From positions 1 to 64,000 of the forward strand of contig JAGASY010000024.1 in the NCBI GenBank assembly GCA_017621515.1: DNA of 64,000 nucleotides. Reading direction: 5' to 3'. A program made the position numbers and the translations under genes. How positions within the stretch are numbered: position 1 is the first letter of the stretch; each line of letters starts with the position of its first letter. This document shows, in pieces, positions 10,601-19,354 of the stretch. Under the pieces are notes generated by a model. It made no database searches. It saw only the letters and a program-made list of their open reading frames with translations, and was not told where the DNA came from. This stretch comes from Bacteroidaceae bacterium (GTDB lineage: Bacteria > Bacteroidota > Bacteroidia > Bacteroidales > Bacteroidaceae).

Positions 10601-11279
10601 AATCCTCCGGCTTAATGGTGAAGGTAGAACTGGCAGACAACCGCTTGTCAATCCTATTATAACCGTCTGCCACCACTTTCACTTCCGACAGTCCGTTAAG
10701 CATCGGTTTCATAAAAACACCTTTTCTTGCCTGCAATGCAGTCACTTCCAGCACTTCATAGCCGACAAAAGAAATACGCAGCTTCGATTCCGGCGACGGC
10801 ACACGTATTGAGAAGTGTCCTTTGCTGTCAGTGACAGTCCCAACCTCCGCATCCATCACAAAGATATTGGCATTCATCATCTCCTCACGGTTCTCATCAT
10901 AGACCACTCCTTCCGCCAAAAACCGTTGAGCGGCAGGCAGACCGTCCGAATCCGACGAGTTAGCGAGGTAAACAAGCACTTGCCGCTGCGAAACCTTATA
11001 CTTAAGATTCGTACCACGGAGAAGATGCTTCATGACTGCATCAATAGTCCACTGTCTGGCATCAATATCCACCCGACGCAACAAAGAAGGTCTGACATTC
11101 TCATCAAACAAGAACACATAGTCGCCGGACTGTTCCACCTGATGAAAAACATTCACAATGGTCTGGTTTGAAGCCGAAAGTGTGATGTTCTTCTGTGCAT
11201 AGAGCGATTGAGCAGCTCCCATCCACACACACAGAAACACAACGAACAAATTGAGTTTTGTAAATTTTCTGGTTTTCAA
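7689..11279 (-). CDS. SusC/RagA-family TonB-dependent transporter with an N-terminal STN domain
   Basis: A 1196-aa protein. After the signal peptide (to about residue 29) comes an STN/secretin-type signalling domain (ITLSASNQTIVNVFHQVEQSG to VLVYLAN, about 32-107). A carboxypeptidase-regulatory-like domain follows (GVVYDENREEMMNANIFV, about 123-205). The plug comes next (VKVVADGYNRIDKR to GVIVVTTKRGKEG, about 199-365), then a beta-barrel ending in an aromatic-containing strand (YTFSLNISL). The STN domain is the part that signals to a FecR anti-sigma factor. The fecR and sigma genes lie directly upstream in the same operon, only 25 bp from this start. Substrate occupancy of this receptor therefore probably controls transcription of the operon. 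Confidence 0.93.
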   Translation of the reverse strand: MKTRKFTKLNLFVVFLCVWMGAAQSLYAQKNITLSASNQTIVNVFHQVEQSGDYVFLFDENVRPSLLRRVDIDARQWTIDAVMKHLLRGTNLKYKVSQRQVLVYLANSSDSDGLPAAQRFLAEGVVYDENREEMMNANIFVMDAEVGTVTDSKGHFSIRVPSPESKLRISFVGYEVLEVTALQARKGVFMKPMLNGLSEVKVVADGYNRIDKRLSASSTFTIKPEDFMIQNTPTLSNMLQGVVPGLSVVAPSGSPNAAPRMRIRGSSTIHGDAAPVWVIDGVIWEEPVNVTNDEVNAILRGNANLDQVNENASLSLLGNAITGLNPHDIESITFLKDASATAIYGTRAANGVIVVTTKRGKEGKNSINFSSSFGFTSRPQYSDYNMMNSKERIQLSKDMVENGYVFDIYPYSTGFEGALFDLYNKKITDDEFAARVTELETRNTDWFKKLFRNSINQDYNINYSGGTGQTRYYTSFGYSDAKGSSKGDEMRRFNMNMSLDTRLFNFLQVSSKLMFSDRESKGFYMVNPFDYAIYASRTLALDEYYTQTQTRVEGTNNNYMLKYNIFNELEHTSNVTKVRQVNAQVSLHANIVRGLAAEGLFSYNVSSTNQQQWADEYSYYIAGIRGYEVGAVLPGSADELASRLPKGGILLNDDQKQRTWTARFLLNYNKSFGPDHVIQAMVGYEARSNYYDGLKIQEYGYFPDRGNKISFEYNNQYSGSTDWHSSLDKHTATIVNTLNNTVSEFGTFVYSYKNRYILNANLRMDASNRFGQYTNHKFLPVWSTALRWNMAEENWIPEFVNDLSIRGSYGMQGNIPTMVGPNLVVRYPAMVVNRWSGEYQLQISRLPYPDLRWEKTNTYNLGLDWSLFNGRISGTADYYYKKGTDILFLLPVGLEYGQENVYRNGADLKNYGIELSMTFIPVRTKDLEWSITPIWSKNTNRVANVLKQEYTVEDYLSGNAYEEGKPVNAIYSWKFTGLDPVTGYATFANTAKSESALGEQMDVKDILVYSGSKDPKFSGGFSTMLRWKQWTFNSMWAFQWGNVVRLNYMFEGNNLMPQPYANLNRKLLKAWKQPGDEAFTNIPGFNRTGEADYSLYYNTTTNGVRSSSSYTMYNFSDIRIVKGDFLRCRNLSLSYSFPYKKISKWGINSLSLSLNVTNPFTFCSSRFEGQDPEIQGTGTTAMPITQTYTFSLNISL

Positions 11280-11304
11280 TGTCGTATCTTATTTAGTTTG
11301 TAAA

Positions 11305-12396
11305 TTAATTATCCACGATAATCTTGTTATCCTTAACCGTGTAATTGATGGAAGAAATAACAGAGAGATTGTCCAGAACATCCTCAATATGTTCCTCAAG
11401 CACAAGTTTTCCGTAAAGACGCTCTTTCGCCACAGACGTGCTGCAAGAAATATTGACTGCATACTGGTGAGACAGACGCTGAAGAACTTCGCTTATAGGT
11501 GTTCCGTTGAAATATAGCAGGTCATCCTTCCAAGAAATATAAGTATAAGGGTCCACCTTCTCTATATTAAATGTCCCTCCACTGAATGTCAGCAATTGCG
11601 ACGGAGACAAGGAAATCGTTTCATTGTTCGGAGATTCGACAGCCACCGCACCTTCCGCCAACACCACATTCGCCGTCTCACTATAACGATAAGCTGTAAT
11701 ACCGAATTTGGTGCCGAGCACCTTTACATCGAACCCGGCAGTACGGACACGGAAAGGTTTGTCCGCATCATGAGCCACTTCAATGTATATCTCGCCATTG
11801 ACCTTTATGCAGCGTTCCTTCCCATTGAAACAAGCAGGAAACTCCACTTCCGAACCGGAATTAATCCAAAGTCGGCTTCCGTCTGCCAGACGTACAGAAG
11901 TACGCTTACCATCCGGCACAACAAGCGTGTACATTTTATTATCCACCATACCGGCTTCGTCATTACCCGCTGTACCGGTTTCCTCGTCGGATAACGCAAT
12001 GTTCCACTCATCACAATCAACAGAAATACCGCCATCGGCAGAACAGACCAGTTCACTCTTGTCATGAAGATTCATTGTGAACCCATCGTTCATGGTCAGA
12101 AGAATATCATTGTCAGCAGGAACGACCCGCGCAACAAATTCCTGTTCACTGCCTCCGTCCATCCGGTTGACATACATCCATCCTCCGATTGCGACCACAA
12201 CCAGCACGGAAGCCGCCACAGCCCAACACCTGCCGACCTTCCACCAGTCATAGCGCCTCATGCGCTTTTGAAGCCGCTCCAGCCCTCTGCGCTTTTCTTC
12301 TTCTGTAAATTTAAAATCGTTAATCCTGACCGAAGACAAATCTTCCATCAGTTCATGCAGCTGTTTATCGTCAAAAGAATCTTCAAACTTGTTCAT
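11305..12396 (-). CDS. FecR-family anti-sigma factor
   Basis: A 363-aa single-pass inner-membrane protein. It has an N-terminal cytoplasmic sigma-binding region (about 1-75), one membrane segment (CWAVAASVLVVVAIGGWMYV, about 77-97) and a periplasmic FecR domain. The domain is recognisable by the family signature VPDGKRTSVRLADGSRLWIN and KPFRVRTAGFDVKVLGTKF. The C-terminal DUF4974-like segment (YFNGTPISEVLQRLSHQYAV) is the part that contacts the receptor's STN domain. It lies 37 bp after the sigma gene and 25 bp before susC. Confidence 0.93.
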   Translation of the reverse strand: MNKFEDSFDDKQLHELMEDLSSVRINDFKFTEEEKRRGLERLQKRMRRYDWWKVGRCWAVAASVLVVVAIGGWMYVNRMDGGSEQEFVARVVPADNDILLTMNDGFTMNLHDKSELVCSADGGISVDCDEWNIALSDEETGTAGNDEAGMVDNKMYTLVVPDGKRTSVRLADGSRLWINSGSEVEFPACFNGKERCIKVNGEIYIEVAHDADKPFRVRTAGFDVKVLGTKFGITAYRYSETANVVLAEGAVAVESPNNETISLSPSQLLTFSGGTFNIEKVDPYTYISWKDDLLYFNGTPISEVLQRLSHQYAVNISCSTSVAKERLYGKLVLEEHIEDVLDNLSVISSINYTVKDNKIIVDN

Positions 12397-12433
12397 TGTC
12401 CTTTGTTTTTACACAAAGACACATAAACAGCAT

Positions 12434-12979
12434 TTATATCATCAAAATAAGAGAAAAAAGTGGCACATCGGGCATATTTTCACGCATTTCCTTCAATGCC
12501 CTGAACACAAGGTTGCGCACAGAAGGTTTGGTCATATTCAGAAGCCGGGCAATATCGTCATATTCCAACTCATTGATATATCTCAGATATATGGCTTCAC
12601 GCTGCCGGCTTGTCAGTTGCGCCAAACCTTTTTCCACACGTTCCTTTATCGCCCTACTTTCTTCATCCGCAATCATTTCATCGCTGATGGAGACTTCCGT
12701 AACAAAATCTACTTCCTCGATATCCACAATCTTTCCCACCCTCTTGTTTCGCGCAGAATTGAGCAGACGGTTCTTCAGACCATAAAACAAATAGAACTTT
12801 ATATTACTTATACCTCCAAGCGAAGGGTTCTTGGAATAAAGATTAAAAAAAACATCTTGCATCGCATCCTCTATATCCTCTTTCTCATAGCCAAGACCAT
12901 AGCCGTAAGACAGAAGAACATCAGCATATTGCAGGTAAAGCGAAGAAAATGCTATATGGAGAGTGTCGAAAGAACGCAT
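12434..12979 (-). CDS. ECF RNA polymerase sigma factor
   Basis: 181 aa from the preferred start (MRSFDTLH). It has sigma-70 region 2 (DIEDAMQDVFFNLYSKNP) and region 4 (LTSRQREAIYLRYINELEYDDIARLL). The frame stays open to 13018, but the extra 13 residues (MEYFCGEFIIICI) would lie inside the promoter at 13005-13035, so the downstream Met is chosen. It is the first gene of the SusCD operon and is expected to be held by the FecR protein encoded next. The helix-turn-helix end (MTKPSVRNLVFRALKEM) is complete. Confidence 0.92.
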   Translation of the reverse strand: MRSFDTLHIAFSSLYLQYADVLLSYGYGLGYEKEDIEDAMQDVFFNLYSKNPSLGGISNIKFYLFYGLKNRLLNSARNKRVGKIVDIEEVDFVTEVSISDEMIADEESRAIKERVEKGLAQLTSRQREAIYLRYINELEYDDIARLLNMTKPSVRNLVFRALKEMRENMPDVPLFSLILMI

Positions 12980-13004
12980 GATACAAATAATTATAAACTC
13001 GCCA

Positions 13005-13035
13005 CAAAAGTATTCCAAAATATTCTAATCGGAAA
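13005..13035 (-). promoter_or_regulatory. Bacteroidetes-type promoter of the sigma/FecR/SusCD operon
   Basis: On the minus strand TACTTTTG (13005-13012) fits the -7 consensus TAnnTTTG, with TTTC 19 bases upstream (13032-13035). It places the transcript start just upstream of the Met at 12979. Confidence 0.6.
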
Positions 13036-13150
13036 GACATTTGCCATTTTTTCTTACATTTTTCACAAAAAACGTGATGATAAATATATTATTTAAGTGT
13101 CTTAGCTAAAAAACAGCAACATTTTATAACTTAAAAACAAGGTAAAAAAA

Positions 13151-14689
13151 ATGAGAAAGACTTTACTTTCATTAGGAGCCATCGCACTTTCGATGGTAAG
13201 TACAAACACCCTTGCCGACGAGAAGTCACTCGTTGACAAGACTGAGTATTCGCTCTACACTTACGACTGGCAGACTCAAACTTACATCAAACTTGACGAA
13301 CCGACACTTTATGACTACAATTACTATTTCTACAATGCCAACGGTGAACTTGCCATGGAGCAGACAAGCTTCTGCCAATACCGATACACTTATAACGCAG
13401 AAGGCAAGGTAACTAAGCGTACACAATGGAACTTCAACGGCACACAGGGATTCAAAGTCAGCAACACAATCTCTTATGAATATGACGAGAACGGCAATCT
13501 GGTGAAAGAAACGGCAGTACAGCCTACATACACTCAGACAACAGTATATACCGACTATGAGAACGGGGTCTATAAAGTTAAACAGTCATTAGACGCAGAA
13601 GGAAACGTCACTTCCGAGACTCATTACAACCTGACTTTCGATGATGCCAAGAACCTTACTGAAAAAGTTGTCTTGTACAAGGATTACGCAAGCGGCGAAT
13701 ACGCTCCAAGCGAGAAATACGTTTATTCTTACTCCGACAACAAGCTTGCCAAAGAAACATATTATTCCGCTTCAGGAGCAGAATGGAGCGAAGTAAACGC
13801 TTCTGAATACACTTACGACACAGACGGCGACTTGGTTGAAAAGAAGTATATGGCAGGAAGCGGTGACAAATATCAGGAGCGTATCACCAAATACACGTAT
13901 TCAAAGATGAATGCAAGCTACACTCCGCAGAATGTGAAGGCCGAAGCTATCGGCAACAACCGCATCTATGTAAGCTGGGACGCAGTGGAAGGAGCTACCG
14001 CATATAAAGTAATGTATGACAACACGCTTGCCGATGCCACAGCAACAGAATTCATCACTCCGACCCTCTTCGACGGAGAACATGACGTCACTGTCATGGC
14101 AATAATCGGTGGAGAGCTCAAGAACATGTCAGACTTTGTTTCCACTACAGTCACAGACCCGGGACGTAAGCCTGTCGAGGACTTCCAGATAACAAGTGCC
14201 ATCAAACAGGCAAACAACTGGGGCGGATACGACTACATCCTCGATTTCTCATGGACTAAGCCGGAGACAGAGTCAATCATCAGCGGATATAAGATTTACA
14301 TTGACAACGGCACAAACGGCGAGAACCCGACATGGCTTCCTACTGCATCAATAAACGACCCAGAAGTAACAAGCTACCAGACACAGTTCGGTCAGAACAT
14401 ATTCCAAGTTCAAGGAGGCGAAGAAGTGAACTGGGGCTATCTTGAGGAAGGTTACGAATGCAAGATATGGATTACAGCCATCTATGCAACAGGTGAATCG
14501 GAGAAATCGAATATCGTCACAATGAATGTCTATACCACAGATATCAAGTCTGTAGAAATCGACATGAACAGCCCGATGGAGATATTCTCAATTACAGGTA
14601 CGAAGCTGAACGGCGACCTCAACTCACTTCCTTCCAAGGCTGTGTATATCATAAAGCAAGGAAAGAACGTCAAGAAAATTGCAAAATAA
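13151..14689 (+). CDS. Secreted protein with YD-type repeats, Fn3-like domains and a sorting-type C-terminus
   Basis: A 512-aa protein with a signal peptide (MRKTLLSLGAIALSMVSTNTLA). Residues about 75-255 hold RHS/YD-like tyrosine repeats (YRYTYNAEGKVTKRTQWNF, YEYDENGNLVKET, YTYDTDGDLVEKKY). Residues about 260-345 look like a fibronectin-III domain (PQNVKAEAIGNNRIYVSWD), and a second Fn3-like domain follows to about 460. The last 50 residues (MEIFSITGTKLNGDL to KAVYIIKQGKNVKKIAK) resemble the beta-rich C-terminal sorting domains of Bacteroidetes secreted proteins. The gene stands alone, divergent from the sigma operon and closed by its own terminator. It is likely an extracellular surface protein; ligand unknown. 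Confidence 0.75.
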   Translation: MRKTLLSLGAIALSMVSTNTLADEKSLVDKTEYSLYTYDWQTQTYIKLDEPTLYDYNYYFYNANGELAMEQTSFCQYRYTYNAEGKVTKRTQWNFNGTQGFKVSNTISYEYDENGNLVKETAVQPTYTQTTVYTDYENGVYKVKQSLDAEGNVTSETHYNLTFDDAKNLTEKVVLYKDYASGEYAPSEKYVYSYSDNKLAKETYYSASGAEWSEVNASEYTYDTDGDLVEKKYMAGSGDKYQERITKYTYSKMNASYTPQNVKAEAIGNNRIYVSWDAVEGATAYKVMYDNTLADATATEFITPTLFDGEHDVTVMAIIGGELKNMSDFVSTTVTDPGRKPVEDFQITSAIKQANNWGGYDYILDFSWTKPETESIISGYKIYIDNGTNGENPTWLPTASINDPEVTSYQTQFGQNIFQVQGGEEVNWGYLEEGYECKIWITAIYATGESEKSNIVTMNVYTTDIKSVEIDMNSPMEIFSITGTKLNGDLNSLPSKAVYIIKQGKNVKKIAK

Positions 14690-14719
14690 GCATTCTCCAA
14701 ACTTATAAATAACATTCCT

Positions 14720-14770
14720 GAACTGCATCGAAAAAAGTGTTTATTCACTTTTAAGATGCAGTTCTTTTTT
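14720..14770 (+). terminator. Rho-independent terminator after the YD-repeat gene
   Basis: Stem GAACTGCATC (14720-14729) with GATGCAGTTC (14755-14764) and an inner AAAAGTG/CACTTTT stem, followed by TTTTTT. It is the first structure downstream of the stop at 14689. Confidence 0.9.
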
Positions 14771-14920
14771 ATTCTCTATAATCATAACTGGATGGAGATT
14801 TTATATTTTCATGTGAGTACACTCAAAAAATCATAAAAATCCGTTACTTCCACAGTCTTGCAAGTTATTAAAACACGTAAATTTACGACAAAAAGAAAGC
14901 AATCAGTGTATTCTACTATC

Positions 14921-15590
14921 TTTTTGTCGCTTCAAAATTTTAACATTCTATTTGCGAAAAATCGCGATTTTTCGGGCTTTTTTCGAGCGAGAGGAAGTTT
15001 CGTTGAAAAATGCGCTTATTTTTGAAATTTCTGAAAGCAACTTTCAAATGTGAAATAGTGTTTCATTTTGGAGCGGTTTGTTTACATTTATTTATTCCCG
15101 GCGAAGAGCGTCTGGAAAAAAGCACTAAATTTTGAAATTTTCAGCGCGCTGTTTTTTCAACCGCAGCGCACTGTAATTTTATCCACAGCGCACTGCAATT
15201 TTAACCGCTTAGTAGATTGGAGAAAATTTCAGCGCACTGTTGCTGAAAAAACTCTTGGAATCGGAGAAAAAGACACCGAATACAGGATTTTATGTTAATG
15301 GATGTGAATTTCTCTGCTTGCTCAAAAATCCGTACAAAAACAAGTGAGAAAATCAAAAGTTGACACAGGTCAAGCACTTCAAAAGCTAACATGCAGTAAA
15401 TCAGGTATTTGTTATTTTAATCAAAGGTGTTGATTTTTAAGGTAAAACTGATGCCGTTTTTCAAAGCATTATCTTGTTGATTTGCAATAGGTTAGCAAAA
15501 TCCGTCAGATTTTGTCAATTGTAAATTAATGTTTCAAATGTTAATTTCCCGTCTTTGGCGAAAATCAATTTGTCAAAAATGAAGAAATGG
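14921..15590 (+). repeat. 670-bp noncoding element, copy 2 (subfamily A, complete)
   Basis: A full copy running from TTTTTGTCGCTTCAAAATTT to a right end TTTGTCAAAAATGAAG. Its order of blocks is: left end with TTAACATT; a GC-rich hairpin (AAAATCGCGATTTT, about 14956-14969); GAAATAGTGTTTCATTTT; four GCGC(A/G)CTG motifs at about 15145-15240; and the block TTTTTAAGGTAAAACTGATG. A DnaA-box-like TTATCCACA is at 15179-15187. It is closely similar to copy 1 and, inverted, copy 3. The minus-strand frame at 15201-15392 is not conserved in copy 1 and is not called as a gene. Confidence 0.9.
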
Positions 15591-15732
15591 CTATTTGGAT
15601 GTTTTTTCATCGATTTTAATGCGGTTGCGACAAAGAAATCTGTCGAATACACCACTTAAATCAAAAAAATCTCCATACCTTTACTACAATAACAAAAATC
15701 AGACAAATTCTCAAATAAACAGGGGAAAAAAA

Positions 15733-15762
15733 TTTGCATATTACATTTTTTATATACATTTG
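15733..15762 (+). promoter_or_regulatory. Promoter of the lipoprotein/TonB-receptor/DUF4249 operon
   Basis: TTTG (15733-15736), 18 bases, then TACATTTG (15755-15762), a good match to the Bacteroidetes -33/-7 pattern. It begins about 140 bases beyond the right end of repeat copy 2 and leaves a 5' leader of roughly 110 bases. Confidence 0.6.
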
Positions 15763-15880
15763 CAGAAAATTCATTCTATTGTGGGGAAATCCTTTTGAGA
15801 CATTGTTTTTCATAATGAACAGCCACAAATTGATGCAATTATCATTTATTACTAACTTATTAACTGTAAAATTAAAAAAC

Positions 15881-17326
15881 ATGAGAAAGACAAAATTTTC
15901 TATCATTTGTCTATCGGCTCTTCTCGCCGGCAGCATGACGTTCACTTCTTGTGGTGACGATGATGACAAATCCACAAACGGTGGTAATGGTGAAATAGAC
16001 AAGCCTATAGAACCCGTAAAACCAGATGACAAGACCGTGATGACATCGCAGGAGCAGAAGCAGTATCTTGAGACTGTGGCTAAAGAATTTATGAATACGA
16101 TTCCGTCCAAGGACTTCAAAAACCTGTCTGACTTCGGGAAATATATATCTGATGTATATGCACAGCAATATGAATGGGACGCTGTGGAAACATGGGGAGA
16201 AGATATAATGGACGAATTGTTGCAGACTACAGGCACAAAAGATACGGAGACAGAAGAATATTGGGGTAGCACATACACTTATATATACACCAACTACAAG
16301 GCTCTGATTCAGGCATCCAATTTCACCGGACACTTCACAGCACGTAACGGCAAATGGAATCTCACACAGGCGAATGACCTTCAGTTCATCTTCACTGACG
16401 AAAACGGCAAGGAATGTGTGCTGAAACTGAAAACCAGCGGCAATGTGAAAAAAGTGCACATGTTTAATATTGACGATTGGACTGATGATGACTATCATTA
16501 TGACGAAGAAGCAGATAGATATTATAGCACTTACTATTATGACCGTACAGCCTATACCCTCGGAGTGCCTGAGAACATAGAGGTAACACTGAGCAGAGGA
16601 GGCAGCAATATGGTTAAGACTGCGGTCAAGATTGACCTCAACGGAATAAGCAACGAGGAATTTGACCTATCCAAAGGCAATCTTTCACTTTCTTGCACCA
16701 CAGAGTTTGACAACGGATATAAGTTAGACGTGTCGAAAGTGACCTACACAGCCAACAAGAATGTATCTGTCACAACTCAGTTAAGCAAAAGCGGCAAGAG
16801 TCTTGTCAATGTCGCCGTTGCATCCGATTTGAGCGGCATTCCATCATGCAACATAAGTGCGTTCACCGAGTCTGATGGAGATTATGATGAAGATGAAGAG
16901 GATGAATATAAGGATGTCAATGCCAAGAACGCATTTGTAAAGATTGACATTATAGGCAAGTTGCAGATGCAGGGCAAAATAACCGATGTGAAAAAGTTCA
17001 GTAACTATCTTGACAATGCTGACGAGAACGACGAAAACGAGGCACGGTTCAAATCATACATCAACCAAGCAAATGGCATGATGGACATGGGCATCTTCTA
17101 TGACGGAAAGAGTGTCAAGCAGGCAGATGTTCAGTTTGAGCCGTTTATGGAGGGCAACAGTTATTACAGCTATTGGTACTGCGAACCTGTCATGAAGTTC
17201 CAAGACGGTTCTTCTTACAGCACATTCGAGGCTTTCTTCAACGAAACAGACTTCAAGAGCGTAATTGATTTGTTCATTGATTTGACAGACCAATATGCCG
17301 ACCTTCTCGACTCTGATAACTGGTAA
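15881..17326 (+). CDS. Secreted lipoprotein of unknown function
   Basis: 481 aa from MRKTKFSII, chosen because it opens a textbook lipoprotein signal (lipobox FTSC, then GDDDDKS). The frame is open further upstream, to 15734, but that would pass through the promoter. The protein is acidic and tyrosine-rich, with an aspartate/glutamate run (DGDYDEDEEDEYKD) near residue 330 and beta-rich sequence throughout. No family is recognised. It lies 9 bp before the TonB-receptor gene and shares its operon, so it probably acts at the outer membrane with that receptor, by position only. Confidence 0.7.
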   Translation: MRKTKFSIICLSALLAGSMTFTSCGDDDDKSTNGGNGEIDKPIEPVKPDDKTVMTSQEQKQYLETVAKEFMNTIPSKDFKNLSDFGKYISDVYAQQYEWDAVETWGEDIMDELLQTTGTKDTETEEYWGSTYTYIYTNYKALIQASNFTGHFTARNGKWNLTQANDLQFIFTDENGKECVLKLKTSGNVKKVHMFNIDDWTDDDYHYDEEADRYYSTYYYDRTAYTLGVPENIEVTLSRGGSNMVKTAVKIDLNGISNEEFDLSKGNLSLSCTTEFDNGYKLDVSKVTYTANKNVSVTTQLSKSGKSLVNVAVASDLSGIPSCNISAFTESDGDYDEDEEDEYKDVNAKNAFVKIDIIGKLQMQGKITDVKKFSNYLDNADENDENEARFKSYINQANGMMDMGIFYDGKSVKQADVQFEPFMEGNSYYSYWYCEPVMKFQDGSSYSTFEAFFNETDFKSVIDLFIDLTDQYADLLDSDNW

Positions 17327-17335
17327 TTATCTGGA

Positions 17336-19354
17336 ATGAACAGACTGTTCAGTACAACACTATGTCTTACGCTCTGCGTCTTGTCCTCCACAAGTCTTTG
17401 CGCTCAGGAGGATAAGATGCAGAGCGTAAATCTTGATTCCATCGTAGTACGCGGCAACCGTTACACCTCCGACATAAAGACCGGCAACGACGGCAGCATC
17501 ACTTGGAACATGAAGATGATGGAAGACCTGCCGAAGATTTTAGGCAATGCCGACCCTATACACTTTGCGCAAATGCTGCCCGGCATACAGACGAATGCCG
17601 AGTATCAAAGTGGCATACACATACAAGGAAGTGAGAGTTCGCACAACTACATATCCATTGGCAATGTGCCGATATACAATGTCAACCATCTTCTTGGTTT
17701 CTTTTCCACATTCAACGCATCGCATTTCCCTACTCTGAAAATCAGCAAACAGATTCCATTGAGCGAGGCGAACAGACTGGGCGGAGCTTTGTCGATGCAG
17801 CTCCCCACAGACATTGCGAAGAAAACCGAGGGGGAGTTTTCGGTAGGACTGATTTCATCGCAAGGAACCGTGCAGATGCCCATAAGCCCGCGCACGAATC
17901 TTACGCTGTCTCTCCGCGCCTCATATCTCAATTTTCTATATGGCAGATGGTTAAAGGTGGATGGTTCGCAGATGAAATATTCTTTTTATGATGTTAATGC
18001 CACGCTGGTACACCATATTGACCAGAAGAACAAACTGGTGTTCGATTTTTACAGCGGCAATGACATCGGGAAGTTTTTTGAAGGCAGCTATCTTGCTGAC
18101 ATCAAAGCGAAATGGGGCAACATCATGGGAGCCGTACATTGGATTTACGACAGCGGCAGCACAAGAATCACAAATACCGCCTACTGCACTTCGTACCATA
18201 ACGACTTCAGCTTGTGTATGCCGAGCATGAGCTATGACATGCCATCATATATCACCGACATTGCATACAAGGGCAACATCAGCAGCCCACACTGGAATGC
18301 CGGTATTGATGTGAACTTCCACCACATACAGCCGCAGTCGTTAGACTACGAAAGTGAATTAGACATCGGTTCTGGAGCAACGTCTAAGCAACACTCTGTC
18401 GAGACAAGTGCCTACGGTGAATATACACTGTCGCCACTGCGCAATGTCAAGACATCGGCGGGATTACGTGCCACAGTCTATGGCATAGACAAACAGCATT
18501 TCTATTCCATCGACCCTACTGCATCTGTTGTTTTCAACAACCATCATATACAGCTGAGAGCCGGCTACATATTCCACCATCAGTATCTGTTCCAAACCGG
18601 GTTTACTGACGCAGGACTTCCCACAGAATTCTGGTTGTCAGCCAATGCCACCCACCGTCCGCAATACGGGCATGGGCCAAACATAAGTGCCTCCACATTT
18701 CTTTTCAACCGAAGATTTCAACTCAGCATTGATGCATATTATAAGTGGGTGTTTCATCAGATGGAATACAGCGGCAGCATACTCGATTGCATAAACAAGC
18801 AATACGATATAGACAATGTACTTGTTCATGGCAAAGGATATAACTGCGGATTCAGTATCATGCTCAACAAATGTACCGGCAAGTTAAACGGATGGATAAG
18901 CTATGCTTATACACGGGCGCGAAGAAGATTTGAGGAACCAGAGCTTACCGGTTCTTTCCCTGCCAACCATGAACGTCCACACGAGATTAACACAGTAGTC
19001 AACTACAACGTGTCGTCCCACTGGAATATATGCGCCACCTTTACAGGGGCATCAGGAGCCCCCTTTACAGCCCCCACATCGCTGAGTCTCATCAACAATA
19101 ATATAGTGTGTGAATACGGGAAGCACAATTCCAACAGGTTGAAACCATATATGAGACTGGATCTTTCCATAAACTACAAATGGAAGCCGCGGTTTGCCAA
19201 GGAATGTGCAGTGAACCTTTCATTCTATAACTTCACAAGCCGCAGCAACGATCTCTTTTATAGGATAAAGGTAAAAGAGCAGGGCTTTGTATATGCACCA
19301 GTATCATTCATACTGAACATGTTACCTTCGATAAGTTATTTCTGCAAAATATGA
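17336..19354 (+). CDS. TonB-dependent receptor
   Basis: A 672-aa protein with a signal peptide (ends SLCAQ). The plug starts at about residue 34 (LDSIVVRGNRYTSDI) and contains GIHIQGSESSHNYISIGNVP, with the rest an outer-membrane beta-barrel. It has no carboxypeptidase-regulatory or STN domain before the plug, so it is not SusC-type. Short TonB receptors of this kind are often paired with a DUF4249 lipoprotein, and one follows here with a 4-bp ATGA overlap. The cargo is unknown; a small ligand such as a metal chelate or peptide is plausible. Confidence 0.85.
   Translation: MNRLFSTTLCLTLCVLSSTSLCAQEDKMQSVNLDSIVVRGNRYTSDIKTGNDGSITWNMKMMEDLPKILGNADPIHFAQMLPGIQTNAEYQSGIHIQGSESSHNYISIGNVPIYNVNHLLGFFSTFNASHFPTLKISKQIPLSEANRLGGALSMQLPTDIAKKTEGEFSVGLISSQGTVQMPISPRTNLTLSLRASYLNFLYGRWLKVDGSQMKYSFYDVNATLVHHIDQKNKLVFDFYSGNDIGKFFEGSYLADIKAKWGNIMGAVHWIYDSGSTRITNTAYCTSYHNDFSLCMPSMSYDMPSYITDIAYKGNISSPHWNAGIDVNFHHIQPQSLDYESELDIGSGATSKQHSVETSAYGEYTLSPLRNVKTSAGLRATVYGIDKQHFYSIDPTASVVFNNHHIQLRAGYIFHHQYLFQTGFTDAGLPTEFWLSANATHRPQYGHGPNISASTFLFNRRFQLSIDAYYKWVFHQMEYSGSILDCINKQYDIDNVLVHGKGYNCGFSIMLNKCTGKLNGWISYAYTRARRRFEEPELTGSFPANHERPHEINTVVNYNVSSHWNICATFTGASGAPFTAPTSLSLINNNIVCEYGKHNSNRLKPYMRLDLSINYKWKPRFAKECAVNLSFYNFTSRSNDLFYRIKVKEQGFVYAPVSFILNMLPSISYFCKI

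Noticed and set aside
12980..13018. Longer start for the ECF sigma gene at 13018.
   Set aside because: It would overlap the -33/-7 promoter at 13005-13035, and the added residues do not look like a sigma N-terminus.
15201..15392. A 63-codon minus-strand frame similar to the plus-strand frame at 29730-29933.
   Set aside because: Both lie in the same part of the 670-bp repeat, so they match because the DNA is repeated. Copy 1 has an in-frame TAA and subfamily B lacks the frame.
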